The notes: generated by a model not told the origin, from the letters alone. Shown: positions 19,452-30,827, counted from the stretch's first letter. The stretch is 64,000 nucleotides of DNA from Chondrus crispus (GCF_000350225.1 NW_005179041.1:124001-188000), one strand, 5' to 3'. A program made the numbers and translations.

Positions 19452-19928
19452 TGTCACAACTTTTACCAGAGTCTATCAATATCGTAATCCCTAAGATTGT
19501 GCCACCTGTCCCTAGTGGGTGGCACTACCTCACGTAGACAATTCAACTACTTACAACTTGAGGATCCTCCTAAAGGATCCTCATTACCTAAACGGGCAAA
19601 CGCCTAATTAAGCCTGATAGAGGCACATTTATAGGTAGCACCCCACTAAAAGGGGGGGTGAGTACACTTTTAGTCCACCCGACTTGGCGTCGAGTGGGAG
19701 TATAAAGGTTGAGGACGAAGACGGTGAACGTCTTCGTCCCCATACACAACAACTTACCCCAACAAACCCAACCGCACCACCGGCAGCTAACTAAAAGGCC
19801 CGTCCTCCTGCCTTGCACCTCGCGCCACACCGGCCTATGCCCCGCCTCGCGCACAGAGCCCCAGTGGCCCGCGCCCCCCCGTGGACACGTTTCAGATCAC
19901 CCGCCCGCTCCCCGGGCAAATTCCGACA
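19452..19928 (+). repeat. Copia 3' LTR
   Basis: Same ends and length as the 5' LTR. It is preceded by a short purine run (AAGAGGAG), a weak polypurine-tract candidate, and followed by the TSD ATATG. Confidence 0.95.
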
Positions 19929-19944
19929 ATATGCACTCCGCTCG

Positions 19945-19996
19945 GTGCAATATCGCGGTATTGCACTGGGTTGGGTGCAATATGGTGATATTGCAC
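19945..19996. repeat. Two adjacent near-palindromes with GTGCAATA arms
   Basis: 19945-19966 and 19975-19996 each have GTGCAATA and TATTGCAC arms (8-9 bp) around a 4-6 base centre, 8 bases apart. They are also direct repeats of each other, so local duplication is likely. Confidence 0.75.
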
Positions 19997-22900
19997 TGCA
20001 CTGAATGCACTGCTTCGCATGGAATGTAGTGCATTCCGTGCCAGGCAGTTTTTTGATGCTTTATTGCTGTCGCACTCCCTGTCGACAAGCACGTTGTCCA
20101 CCACGCCCTCGTGCGAATATTCCGCACTCAAGGCCGGTGGACAACCCACACATATCGCCCTACTACTGGGTGGAGCCGTCCTCGCTCTTCCGAAAGCGTG
20201 GCGATGACTCGACAGCCCTCCAAGGATTCGGGGTAAATTACAGTACTCGCAGGAGTTTAGTAAAGCTAAGGGGTATGAGAGGGTGCGGGATTTCATCCTG
20301 TTTGAGCACAGGCCTTCTCGGATAGTGCCCGCATTCGTCCACGTAAAGTACCACCACTTGCAAAAGAAGCTCGAGTAAGTGCACTTTGTTGATCACATTC
20401 TTGCACTTCTCTATGGAGATAGTTCACGTAATCATCCACCATTACCCGTACCTATTCGAAAAACGTCATGAATTGCGCAACGGAATTGGTCTCCGTGGAG
20501 CAATGCTTCACCCGGTGGCGCAGTTCTTTCAGGATTTTTTTACTTTCTTAAACAGCACAAACGCGATCAATTATCTTGTTTACATTGTTCCCACACCACT
20601 GCAGTCAGCGTTTAAGACACTGTACATTCGTTCAATGGGATCAAGAGTTTTTGAATCGTGCAGTTTATAGAAATAGCATGAAGGGAACGACAAACTTACA
20701 TAGAGACGAAGAGCCGCGATTAAGCACACAAGAACGAACTCTGAGTTGACTCGGACATCATCACATTCTCATGTTCAGCGTAACCACAATAATTTTCTAA
20801 AGACACCTCTCTAGTGTCTTCCTAGTAGCGATCTTCAGAAAATTGTTGTGGATATGCCGAATCAATTTCGGAAGTGATATCAGAGCACAGACGTGGCGCA
20901 AGGTGGAGTACATGCCGCGCAGCACAGTATCTCTCTTCGATCTGATTCCCTGAATCATGCAGTTTTATGCATATGCGACTTATCGGCTCACGTAATCACT
21001 TCCGGATGAAAAGCGTACGGGGATTGCCCCATCCTCATCGGCCTCATTGGGCCGAGAGCCCAGAGTTTCTTCGTCACTGGCTTGACGATGTAGGCACGCA
21101 CTTACCTGGATTTGAATAGTGTGTTCCTTCTCGCGTCTCGATTGGCGTAAACACCAAGTACACTGCCATACTGAAAAACGCCGAAATGATAAAAGGGTTC
21201 TATCCTCGAGTGCAAATTACTTGCACAATCAGCTAAAAATGGCCCGACTACCGTATCTCAAACTCCTGAGAAAAACATCACAAGCAACCGAAGTAGCAAA
21301 ATAAGCAAGTCCTGGCATTTAGAATTTTTCTCCTGTTGAAATATACTGTACCTTTTTGGTAGTACCAACTTCGGTACAGCAGCTTCAACGAAGGGTACCA
21401 CATTAGCCCACAGTGCGAACACTGTGCATGCTCAGGAAAAGCTTAGTGCAATGAAAGCATTCCACAGTCCAATTTTCGGGCTCCTGAAGTTTAGTGAAAT
21501 ACGTAGTTAGCGAACATCGTGAAATGCAGTTTGAGAGAGGTACTGACGGTTGCAGAGCTCTCCACTTCGAACCACTGAGAGCGAAATTCGTGGACATGGT
21601 CAATGTCTCGCTGTGAGAGTCGCGAACTTGGAAAACTTTGGATGCAGAAACTTTGATTGAGAAATCGAGCATATTCGCATTCGGTGGCAATAGCCAGAAA
21701 TTTTGAAGGACCCATAAAAACAAGTCATGCGCTCCGCGAACACTATTTTTATTCCTGTTTTCATTCTCGTATTCCATGTGCGTTTTGCCTGTGCTTCTGC
21801 TCAAGCCATGAGAGCATTGAAATGAGCGAGGTTGAAGGGATTCGGACAAATTTATTTGATGATATGTTAGCGCCTCGGGCGGGGTAATTTAACAATTCGA
21901 GACGAGGATGACGACTGGTTTATCGTTGCAAATACTGAGATATAGAGTTCTCTGGTGAAAAAGGCGTCGGGCAGACTTATTTGTGAGACAATTTCCAGGG
22001 TTCCATTTCACATTATTACGGTGGAGTAGAACAACGTGTGACACAATTCAAGATATTGTATCTTTTGCAAGAAAGGAATACTCTCCTTCTCGGCAGAAGC
22101 TGCATCAATTCCGACGTTGTACTGCATAGACCGGCTTGTGTTGTTACGGACCATATAATTCCGTATCCACGTAGTGCACGAGATTTCGTTGAAAAGCAAC
22201 AGGTCTCCAATTTTTGTAGTCATTGCATTGTCGAAAGGCCAAAGGGTAAACTTGGTTGGACCTTTGCTCAGGAGAATATTCTGAGATGCGTAACAACAAA
22301 TTTGAATAGTGTTACGACGGGACATGTAACTGGCGAGTGGAAACGACTTACGTGTTGTTTCATGGGCTCATGCTTTGGTGGCGATACGAACTCGTCGGAT
22401 AGTCGTGCCAACGGCTCGTCCTTGCAGGGGGTCTTGAGACTTGCCGCTCCACGTTTCACACTCAGGAGTGCTTCGACGTGGGTGCTCATGAGCGCGATAC
22501 GAGGAGTGCTCAAATTTGGCCAAATTTCAACAAGTTGTATCATTTTTTCCTGAAATAGATCCAAAAGACAACATTTATTATTATTCTATGAATGTCCCCC
22601 ACAATTCAATTCAGAAATTACTCCATACACTCCGACGAGTTTGTTGGTCTGAATGTAGGAAGAGCATAAGATACTGTATCCTTGTGTAAGTGTAGTACTT
22701 GTACCGTACACTACTGTACCAGCTCAATCAGGTCACCGGTTATCTCAAAAGGTAGACATGAAGTACGTGTACTTCTTCATTTCCTATCTTCAACTCCAGG
22801 TCGCCAACGTCTATATTTTCCCTCCTCATTTCTCGCTTCACGGCGGCGCTGCAGTGTGACCGAAAGGCACACAATTGTATGACAACTTCTATAAATGTAA

Positions 22901-23714
22901 AATAGGAGCCGTGTACTTGTCAGGCCCGTGCCACGAATATCTAACTTTCCCACCCTCACATAAATATCTATACCAGCGCATTGATCAAACCTCGCTCACC
23001 CACTTCCCAGTTGCTGTATGCCCTTTTCTCCGTGATGCTCTCATTCATGACCGCTTCTCTGTGCATGGCTCTGTCGCTGGATCCGATGTCTTTCACTAAT
23101 GCGGTGACAGTGTCCCGAATCTGTCTACTGTACGACGTCCTGCCACAATGTCTACCATCTGTTGGGACGAGGGAGGCATGTCTTTCCTTCTCACTTCTAA
23201 GCTACTGTACGTAACACAAGCTGCAGAGGTGTATTCACGTGGAAGACAAACCTCTTCGATCACAACGTATGCTTTCCAGAAGGTATGCCGTTAGAAAATG
23301 ATTTATCTTCCTATCTGCTAATCGGTACAGTACTAGCACTGTATCCAAACATAGACAAGCAGAGAACCTGACAAGATACTCCATTCACTATCCACGTACC
23401 TGTTACCTGAACCTCTTGTACGCACCAACTTTCCTCTCCTTTGCCCACGCTTCCCACTCCCGAGAGAGAGCCGACGGAAACACGTCATTCGTCCGACAGC
23501 TGTCCCTTTCGCTGCATTTGCTGACGCAAAGATGTGCCATAGTCGTCTCGAAGCACCAGCATTCCGATTTCGTATAAAGTGTTCGGTTGGTTCCGTGCCG
23601 AGCAGAGGTTTGTTACCCCAGCTTTCTCTTTCCCTCTCCGGTTGAAGTCAGCTACCGACATCAAACCGCGGTTTATCAGTACGGACTCCCGTGTCAGAAT
23701 ATTCGCAATCCGAG
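19997..23714. other. Long stretch with no recognised gene
   Basis: Several 100-170-residue frames exist (for example 22038-22553 +, 21403-21849 -, 22268-22564 -), but none has a family signature and they overlap one another on both strands. A short frame at 21119-21304 has DWRKHQVHC, reminiscent of the end of a MYND finger, without the rest. A nested hairpin lies at 20784-20851. An intron-rich gene could be hidden here. Confidence 0.4.
20784..20851. repeat. Nested inverted repeat
   Basis: Outer arms 20784-20798 and 20837-20851 match at 14 of 15 positions. An inner stem AAGACAC (20800-20806) with GTGTCTT (20814-20820) sits inside. It may be a small non-autonomous element or a transcribed hairpin; no gene is nearby. 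Confidence 0.65.
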
Positions 23715-25748
23715 ATGAGAACTCATGCACCTGCTTTCACGCTGTCCTGCCTCCTCTTGTTCTGCATCAGCGCTTGCAGAGCGGCCCGTACTTTGCCCAG
23801 CGCCCGGCTCCAGTCAAAGAAAGGCTTCGCAGCATCATCCTTTGTTGTCCGTGGTCTTTATCCCGCCACTTCGATTACGAGAACGCAATCTTCGATCGCT
23901 CTTCCACGATCTGTTCACCAGGATGGTTCATGTGAAAAGAATGATATGGAGTGTTGGTGCATGAAAGCTGTCAAATACACTAATGCAGTCAGGAGAGATG
24001 CTGGTGTTTCCACAATGTTGACGGTTGGTTCAAAGAGTCAGCTTAACAACGCGAACAGATACGCGCAGGAATTGGCGAGGAGGGGAGAGTTGGAGCACCA
24101 AGACTTCGATACTGCCAATGACGAAATCAGGTGTGGTCGTAGTATGGGCGGTGAGAACATCGCATACAACTTTGAGGGTGGAGATATTGCGAGGTCGTGC
24201 GTTGATCAGTGGATTGGTTCCGCAGGGCACTACGAGAACATGGTGCGCGACTGGTTTGAGGAGGCTGTAGTCGGATTTGCATACGATTCCAGAGGTGCCG
24301 TATTCTGCGTTCAGACATTTGCGGTCGAAAACAGTGAAAACGGCAGCCCCAGTGGACCGAGTTGCCAGGCAGTCAGTTCATCCGGATCACCTGCGCCGCC
24401 AGTGACTGATGCCCCTACGACTACTGAGCCAATGACCATGACTGAAGTCACGACGACCACTGAGGCTCCGACGAGCACGGAGCCTTCCGTTACAACGGAG
24501 GCCCCGACTACTACCGAAGCCACTGTTATGACTGAGCCCCCAATGACGACGGAAGTCACTACATCTACTGAGCCCCCTACCACGTCGGAGACGATGCCTA
24601 ATTCTGGAATGGTCCCGGATGAATGTGGCAAGAATGATATGGAGTGTTGGTGCATGAAAGCTGTCAAATACACTAATGAAGTCAGGAGAGACGCTGGGGT
24701 CTCCACAATGTTGACCGTTGGTTCAATGAGCCAGCTGAACAACGCGAACAAGTACGCTAAAGAACTGGCGAGGAGGGGAGAATTGGAGCACCAAGACTTC
24801 GACACCGCCAACGACGCAATCAGGTGTGGCCGAAGACTAGGCGGGGAAAACATCGCATACAACTTCGAAGGTGGAGACATTGCGAGGTCGTGCGTTGACC
24901 AGTGGATTGGTTCCACGGGGCACTACGAGAACATGGTACGCGACTGGTTTGAGGAGGCCGTTGTTGGGTTTGCGTATGATTCCAGAGGTGCCGTTTTCTG
25001 CGTACAAACGTTCGCTGTTAAAGATGATCGCAACGGGGCTGGAGGGTCGAATCGATGCAGATCTGTGACTTCAAAGATGGGGGAAATGCCCTCCACATCC
25101 GGAGGTGACTCTGAACCTAATACGTCGCCCGAACCGGTATCTGTCCCAATGGAAACACCCGTATCTGAACCTGTCACTGAACCTGTGCCAGTCCCGATGG
25201 AAACACCCGTATCTGAACCTCTGCCAGTCCCGATGGAAACGCCCACACCTGAACCTGCTTCGCCGCCGTCCGGCCCGCCGTCGAGCCCCGGTGCATGCGA
25301 GAAGAATGACACTCGCTGTTGGTGCATGAAGGCTGTGAAATACACGAATGATGTGCGGCGGAGCAATGGAGTCAGTACGATGTTGAAGGTGGGGTCTGAA
25401 AGCATGTTGGCCAATGCAGATAGGTGGGCTGAAAATCTGGCGCGCAGGCAAGGACTGGTTCATCAGAACTTTGACACTGCAAACAGTGAAGTGCGATGTG
25501 GTCGAAGGATAAGCGGCGAGAATATCGCGTACAACTTCGAAGATGGTGACTATGCACGTGCTTGCGTCGACCAGTGGATCGGTTCGAGCGGTCATTTAGA
25601 AAACATGGTGCGCGACTGGTTTGAAGAGGTGGTTATCGGATTCGCTTTCGATTCGAGAGGGGCCGTATACTGTGTACAGACATTCGCTGTTGCTGACGAA
25701 GAAAGTGGCAGTCGCGATGGAAGTGGCTGTGAACCTGTAGAGATGTAG
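23715..25748 (+). CDS. Secreted protein with three CAP/SCP domains
   Basis: 677 residues from ATG 23715. That start gives a clear signal peptide (APAFTLSCLLLFCISACRAA). CAP domains lie at roughly 74-206, 304-435 and 526-662. Each has the CAP landmarks: a His in LEHQDFDTAN or LVHQNFDTAN, GGENIAYNF or SGENIAYNF, VDQWIGS.GH.ENMVRDWFEE, and RGAV(F/Y)CVQTFAV near the end, plus a conserved CWCMKAVKYTN start. The first two copies are almost identical in DNA as well, pointing to recent duplication; the third has diverged. Linker 1 is Thr/Pro/Glu-rich and mucin-like; linker 2 repeats PVPMETPVSEP. CAP proteins (PR-1, SCP/TAPS) are extracellular and often defence- or wall-related in plants and fungi. 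The job in this organism is unknown. The gene is intronless and convergent with the next one. Confidence 0.9.
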   Translation: MRTHAPAFTLSCLLLFCISACRAARTLPSARLQSKKGFAASSFVVRGLYPATSITRTQSSIALPRSVHQDGSCEKNDMECWCMKAVKYTNAVRRDAGVSTMLTVGSKSQLNNANRYAQELARRGELEHQDFDTANDEIRCGRSMGGENIAYNFEGGDIARSCVDQWIGSAGHYENMVRDWFEEAVVGFAYDSRGAVFCVQTFAVENSENGSPSGPSCQAVSSSGSPAPPVTDAPTTTEPMTMTEVTTTTEAPTSTEPSVTTEAPTTTEATVMTEPPMTTEVTTSTEPPTTSETMPNSGMVPDECGKNDMECWCMKAVKYTNEVRRDAGVSTMLTVGSMSQLNNANKYAKELARRGELEHQDFDTANDAIRCGRRLGGENIAYNFEGGDIARSCVDQWIGSTGHYENMVRDWFEEAVVGFAYDSRGAVFCVQTFAVKDDRNGAGGSNRCRSVTSKMGEMPSTSGGDSEPNTSPEPVSVPMETPVSEPVTEPVPVPMETPVSEPLPVPMETPTPEPASPPSGPPSSPGACEKNDTRCWCMKAVKYTNDVRRSNGVSTMLKVGSESMLANADRWAENLARRQGLVHQNFDTANSEVRCGRRISGENIAYNFEDGDYARACVDQWIGSSGHLENMVRDWFEEVVIGFAFDSRGAVYCVQTFAVADEESGSRDGSGCEPVEM

Positions 25749-26657
25749 ATATTGTGGCCCCCGTTGCATAGATTGTTATCTTCCTCGGAACGGGCGTTTT
25801 GAATAGAATTTGTGTACATCCGGCTATCGGATTAAAGTAATTTCTGTACATGATCCGTATGCGACATTGTGGATAAAGACCGTAGAGAGCAAGCCAGTTT
25901 CCCGCACCCTGTTTCCCACAGTCGAATCGAATAGTTTTTGGAGTGCTCATACATGAATTGCTAATACACGCCAACTTCGGCAATCATGATTGTCAAAATC
26001 GGAATTGTGTATAGATGGTCCGAATGCTTCAGGGTGGTTCAGGCGTCAAGTGAATACATACCGTGACAGCGATAGAGTACAATCATTCGCGTTCCAGTTA
26101 CCGTTTAACATGCATGAGACACCGTGTTCTCAACCGGTCAAGATGCTGTGGACGCGGTCCACTTGAGGATATAGATTGTGCTTTCTGCGTTTTCATCACG
26201 GCATGCATATGACGCGTGTCACGTATGGTACGTGTGGTAGGATGACAACAGTATGGTGGATTCTTGACCTCGAAGGCATTGGCATTCCCAGATGACATCA
26301 TGCGATGGAACAACGTTGCAGAACGATTTGCCGAAACGCTGTCACGGAGGTGTTCCTTTAGAGCAAACGGATATTTCCTGAAGGCGAAACTGAAAAGAAT
26401 ATTCCACACCTATTTCTCCTGCATTGCCAACTACAGCTCAAGACCCTTTTTTAGAATTGCCTTCATGGGACATGTAAGCAAGCAATTCTTGTGGGTAAAG
26501 GTAGCGCTCTCTTTTCATGCTGCACACCCACTAAGCTCTTTGGAGATGGGGATTGTGAGCGCCGTTCTATTTACAGGTGTCATTTAAAATCTAGGTGTGT
26601 GCCACCAACTATATCTGAACAACTCTTCTTGTTATTAAGTTTGTGTGAAGCCTCACT
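25749..26657. other. Intergenic region between convergent genes
   Basis: Nothing recognisable. Short frames on both strands have no motifs. Confidence 0.5.
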
Positions 26658-29600
26658 TCACTTGAGTGATGTTACAAGCTCGTACGAACCTAATTGCCCG
26701 TCGAAATACGACACAACGGCATAGATACGCTGAGTGGATGGGTGCCACACTTCCAACCAACTTGCAATCGGCTTCTCTGTGGCTACTGTTGCACGAATGT
26801 CAGTGCTGATTCCAGCTGCAATTATCAGAAGATCCTCCGGCCCAGGTCCCCTGGAAATTAAATACGGGTTCCCGACCCTGAGGAGCTTCTTCGGTTTCGC
26901 CGCATCGCTCATTGACGATCTCCATAGCTCAACACCAAATGACTGCAACGATAGGCTGCAACTGAATTCGAATCCAAATCGGAATGCCCAGAGGCAATCA
27001 CCAGTTTCTGAATTCCATAAGTTCACAATTCCGCCGCGGCAAGCAGATAGCAGCCGCTTGCCACCTGCAATCGTTGCAAAGTTTGTGATATAGTTCTCCT
27101 TGTGACCAATTTCAGGCTTGTGTCCATTCAAAGATATTCGTTCGCAACCTGTCGATCGGAGGACCCAAACAGCAGCGAAGCCATCATGACTACTGCTCGC
27201 GATTCGCCGGCCATCCGGAAAGACGAGAAGGCTGGTGACAATGTCGCAGTGTCCCTCCAGGTCGATTTGCTGTGGGACGCAGTTGAAGCCATACACACCT
27301 TTCAACACGAAAAGCTGTCCAGTGTGTGACCCAACCGCAATGATGCCGTCTTCCGAGGCCGCGATGGAAGTAATTTTATCCAGCGACTGATGTCGTGTTT
27401 GCAATAATTCAGTGTCTCCGCTGTCAATGGACCGCATAAACAAGCGCCCATTAAAATGGCCCGATAGAACGAAATTTTTCACTGTTGCTATTGCCCCGAC
27501 CCCGCGTGACTGGGGATGCCCCCCGACTTTGCTAGACTTCCATGATCGCACAGCCTTCATCGTCCTCGGGTCATGTGCGGAAACGTTTCCTTTCTTGTCT
27601 CCACAAACAAGGTACCCCGATTCGGTGGCGGCCAAGCAGTTTGTTTGCTCGACGAAGGCGTCTGAGTCAATAGAGTCTTCTGTTGGCATGATCTCTTCCT
27701 GAGAAGATATGGAGCTGGCAGAAGTGCGAAGAATTGGCCTCAACCATGGTCGCCTCGCCTTGTCGAAGATAGAGTTGAGAAAATGCGTACATGCAATGCT
27801 TTTCGTTTCGTGCTCGGAAAGTGCCGAAATAAGAAAAGTTGGTAATGCACTCATCTCCAGCCGTTCTGCTTGACGGAGTTTCGAGGCTTCTTGGACTGCG
27901 ACAAGCATACGCCGGATACCCTGCGCCTCAGACGTCTTTCCTTCTCTTTCTTCGGCCGCAATTCCAAGCCTGAATTCAATTCCCATCCCTACGAGCCCAT
28001 CGCGCTCCAACCTCTGACACACCCACTGAAAATCACAAATCAAGTCACTGAGTTTACCCATCGAAACAGCGCGGGCCATGTGCCAGTGCAATCTTCGGCG
28101 AATGTATTTGTCACTCATGCATGCGCCCCACCAAGGGACATAGTCGCTTTTTCGTCTCGGCTTGCCGTTGGCCACCTTGCGTCTTGAAACGTTACTAAGC
28201 AGCTTGCGATTCGCAGCGGTGATGTCGGCAGTGCTTGTCATGTCATGGCAGTAACGAAGAATGTGCCAGTGAAATCGCACGCGACTCTCATCGCTCGAAT
28301 CTCCCAACCGGTATTCTGCAAATGCTAAGCGACCCAACCTTCGTGCCTTGAGGTTAATGGCTGAGTGGTCTACGCCCCACAAATCTGCGAGTGCGGACAG
28401 AGAGACCCACACCCCTCGCGGCAAGCATGTTATTGCGAGCAGTTGGGCCTGGAACTTGGGCCCACCCTTTTTCAAAAGCATGGCCATGAGCCTCTTGATG
28501 GTTTCGTCACCACAGGGGGAGCCGTCGACGACTTGTGTAACTTCGTCCCAACAATCCGGAAACTTGGAGAGGAAACCTGCCGTCATAGCGAGTGGAAGCG
28601 GGAGACCATGACACGCTTTTACAATCAAGTCTCGTTGACCAGCTCTTTCATCACTTGGAGTGTCGACAGTGTCGCTATCGTTTGCTTTGAGCCATCCTTT
28701 GAAGATCTCGTAGGCGTCAGGGGACATGGGTGGGAGGGCAGTCATGGGCACTCGAGCGACGCAAGCGACATTTTGGAGACTGAGGGTCTCGCCAATCTTC
28801 TCATCTTCATCAATGGGAGAGGTGTAGAGTGCGACGCAAGAATCACCCAAAGCGGAGATGACGATGTCGAAGGCGCGTTGGGCATTGGGCCCTGATACGT
28901 CGTCAACAACGATGAGGCTTGAGACCTGTGTGAGGACTCTGGCGGCTTTGTCGACGACACTGTTTAAAGAGTCGCAGAAGGCGACGGATGAGCGGAAATC
29001 ACCGGCGATGATAGTCTCAACGCAGTGGATAATCTGGTCTGCGAGCTCCTCGTCATTGATATCTGGACCGAGCTGTATCCATGCGATACCATCCGCAAAG
29101 GACCTGGTGAGCTCCGGATCATGTACAAGCTCCGCGGCGAGCATGGTCTTTCCGACGCCTCTTGGCCCGAGAAGGCCGACTGCAACTGTGGCAGGGGAGT
29201 CTGAGCGTTGTGCCTCGTCTGCTCCGGCGATTAGGGAATCGAGAACTACTGTGTATAGTTCATCGCGGGCAGAGGCATACTGCTGGGGCAAGGGCGGTAG
29301 AGCGTCTGAGAGGGAGAGCCATGATTCGGAATCGTCCTGGGTGGAGGGCTTTTGATGAGATTGGATTGCGTTGACCCACTCGTTGACAACTTTTGTGGCA
29401 TTGAGAAGTGGATGCGGTGTTTGCGGTGGAGGGGGTGGCTGCGTGGAGATGAGGGAGCGGACGGAGCGGCGGAGGAGGGAAGGGATAGGGGCGAGGGCGA
29501 GGAGAGGGTTCTGGAAATGAAGCTTTTGTTGGGAGAGGGAGAGGCAGGAGGAGCGGCGGGGGTCTGATTGGAGGGGCGATTGGATTTGAGGAGAGGGGGA

Positions 29601-29867
29601 ATCTTGGGGATGGTTGAGGATTGGGTAGACGACTCGAAGGGCAGCGAAGACGTCGTCTATCCAGAGGAGTTGGGGTGAAGTGGGGTCGTGTGAAAGGTTG
29701 ATGAGGACGCGGTCGAGGTCAAGGAGGGCGTTGTAGAGATCGGCAGTGTTTGCGTCCTGCTCGGGACGTGTAGAAAGGAGGTGGGTGATGCGATGGGTGA
29801 GGAAGGAGAGACGGTCCAGCGAGATAGGCGGTGGGGTTACAGACGTGGCCGTGTTGGAGCGAGACAT
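26658..29867 (-). CDS. NB-ARC / WD40 STAND-type signalling ATPase
   Basis: 1069 residues, one exon, ATG at 29867. Residues 1-200 are helical with Pro-rich linkers and no recognised effector domain. The NB-ARC part has a P-loop GLLGPRGVGKT at 231-241, Walker B SSLIVVDDV at about 316-324, and CHGLPLPLAMTAGFL at about 419-433, matching the GLPLA motif of plant NLR and APAF1 proteins. A winged-helix-like region follows (LPRGVWVSLSALADLWGVD). From about 760 to the end there are WD40-type repeats (GYLVCGDKKGNVSAHDPRTM, GHCDIVTSLLVFPDGRRIASSSHDGFAAVWV). This order is that of APAF1 and algal/bacterial STAND sensors: ADP-bound at rest, oligomerising when the repeats sense a signal (family knowledge). 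The trigger and output here are unknown. Confidence 0.85.
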   Translation of the reverse strand: MSRSNTATSVTPPPISLDRLSFLTHRITHLLSTRPEQDANTADLYNALLDLDRVLINLSHDPTSPQLLWIDDVFAALRVVYPILNHPQDSPSPQIQSPLQSDPRRSSCLSLSQQKLHFQNPLLALAPIPSLLRRSVRSLISTQPPPPPQTPHPLLNATKVVNEWVNAIQSHQKPSTQDDSESWLSLSDALPPLPQQYASARDELYTVVLDSLIAGADEAQRSDSPATVAVGLLGPRGVGKTMLAAELVHDPELTRSFADGIAWIQLGPDINDEELADQIIHCVETIIAGDFRSSVAFCDSLNSVVDKAARVLTQVSSLIVVDDVSGPNAQRAFDIVISALGDSCVALYTSPIDEDEKIGETLSLQNVACVARVPMTALPPMSPDAYEIFKGWLKANDSDTVDTPSDERAGQRDLIVKACHGLPLPLAMTAGFLSKFPDCWDEVTQVVDGSPCGDETIKRLMAMLLKKGGPKFQAQLLAITCLPRGVWVSLSALADLWGVDHSAINLKARRLGRLAFAEYRLGDSSDESRVRFHWHILRYCHDMTSTADITAANRKLLSNVSRRKVANGKPRRKSDYVPWWGACMSDKYIRRRLHWHMARAVSMGKLSDLICDFQWVCQRLERDGLVGMGIEFRLGIAAEEREGKTSEAQGIRRMLVAVQEASKLRQAERLEMSALPTFLISALSEHETKSIACTHFLNSIFDKARRPWLRPILRTSASSISSQEEIMPTEDSIDSDAFVEQTNCLAATESGYLVCGDKKGNVSAHDPRTMKAVRSWKSSKVGGHPQSRGVGAIATVKNFVLSGHFNGRLFMRSIDSGDTELLQTRHQSLDKITSIAASEDGIIAVGSHTGQLFVLKGVYGFNCVPQQIDLEGHCDIVTSLLVFPDGRRIASSSHDGFAAVWVLRSTGCERISLNGHKPEIGHKENYITNFATIAGGKRLLSACRGGIVNLWNSETGDCLWAFRFGFEFSCSLSLQSFGVELWRSSMSDAAKPKKLLRVGNPYLISRGPGPEDLLIIAAGISTDIRATVATEKPIASWLEVWHPSTQRIYAVVSYFDGQLGSYELVTSLK

Positions 29868-29879
29868 TGTGTTTCAGCT

Positions 29880-30020
29880 GGGCTGGGGTAACGTGGTGGG
29901 GGGGGGCGGGGGGGGTGGGGGAAGGAGGGGAGGAAAGCGGGAGGGCGGGGGAGATGTGACGGGAAGGGCGTCGAGAGGCAGGCAGAGTTGTTGCATTTAT
30001 GTAGGGGAGGGTGGGGGGGG
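29880..30020 (-). promoter_or_regulatory. Pyrimidine/C-rich leader upstream of the NB-ARC gene
   Basis: Immediately upstream of the NB-ARC start the + strand is almost pure purine with runs of up to nine G, so the gene's own strand is C/T-rich. It may form G-quadruplexes and probably holds the transcription start. No TATA box is evident. Confidence 0.35.
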
Positions 30021-30827
30021 TGTTGTACTGTATTGTATGAAGGCTAGAGATGCAGGGTGCGACGTGAGCGGGTGCGCCATTTTGCTGCTACCTTCCGCTG
30101 GAGCACGCTCCGTGCGGTTGTGTGATGCCAGCTTTTGGCGGGGTGCAGCGGCGTGCACGGCACCGCTTTTTTTAACTGTAGGCTGCACGCTGGGAGCCCC
30201 AATCGTTGCCTGTGACACGCGATCAGCCTCGCGCACCTGTAAACCAGGAGCTATTGCTTCCCGCCGGTGTGGGGGCCGCCAATCGCACCCCCCGATCACA
30301 GTGTCGCGACCTCCGGCACGGCCTGCACCCGCCCCTTCTCCCTATTTACCAATAAAATTTCTCGGATTTCATGAATTCTGGCTCTTCAGCGTCAACCGCC
30401 CGCTCTCTTTTCTCAATGAAGACCCGCGTGCATGACTTACCACTTAATCATGGAGACGCGTGCTTTTTAATCTACGCATATTAACACCATACTTCTGATG
30501 CGTGTGAGGCATGTCTGCTATATTATCTTGTGCATGCCTGCATCCTGGGAGCCTGCACCCTGGAACGTCGTACCAGCAGATACAGTACCTCCATGAGTTC
30601 CTTCATTCATGGAAAAAAGGGCCTTATTTATCGCTGGGTGTGCGCGGCCGATGCTCTATCACAGGACAGGCGGCCAAGACTCACATTTTGATCTAACAGC
30701 AGGGGCCAGTCCGTGAAGAATTCTATTTTTTTTTTTCACGGACTGGAAAAAAAATAGCCCCCCGACTCTAGAAGTTTAACAGCGTATTTATAAACACATC
30801 TCCGACACCACCGTACATGCCTATCGT
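30021..30827. other. Intergenic region
   Basis: No gene recognised. It contains a hairpin at 30706-30746 and the tRNA upstream region. Confidence 0.5.
30706..30746. repeat. Perfect 12-bp inverted repeat
   Basis: CCAGTCCGTGAA (30706-30717) and TTCACGGACTGG (30735-30746) flank a 17-base T-rich loop. Confidence 0.8.

Larger units (their letters stand above)
12870..19928 (+). mobile_element. Ty1/copia LTR retrotransposon, full length, recent
   Basis: Two 477-bp direct LTRs (12870-13346 and 19452-19928), each starting TGTCACAAC and ending CCGACA, flanked by the 5-bp target duplication ATATG (12865-12869 and 19929-19933). I see only two base differences between the LTRs, which implies recent insertion. 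The order protease, integrase, reverse transcriptase, RNase H makes it Ty1/copia. It also carries a zinc-finger reading frame between the 5' LTR and gag. Internal frame breaks in that frame and in gag may be real decay, recoding or assembly error. Confidence 0.95.

Noticed and set aside
21119..21304. MYND-type zinc finger (DWRKHQVHC)
   Set aside because: Only the last part of the motif is present; the earlier Cys pairs are missing and the frame is short.
22038..22553. 171-codon + strand frame as a gene
   Set aside because: No family features, and the opposite strand has an equally open frame; kept only as part of the unassigned stretch.
24311..25595. Long antisense frames opposite the CAP gene
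   Set aside because: Open because of Thr/Pro-rich codons on the sense strand; no motif, while the sense strand has clear domains.
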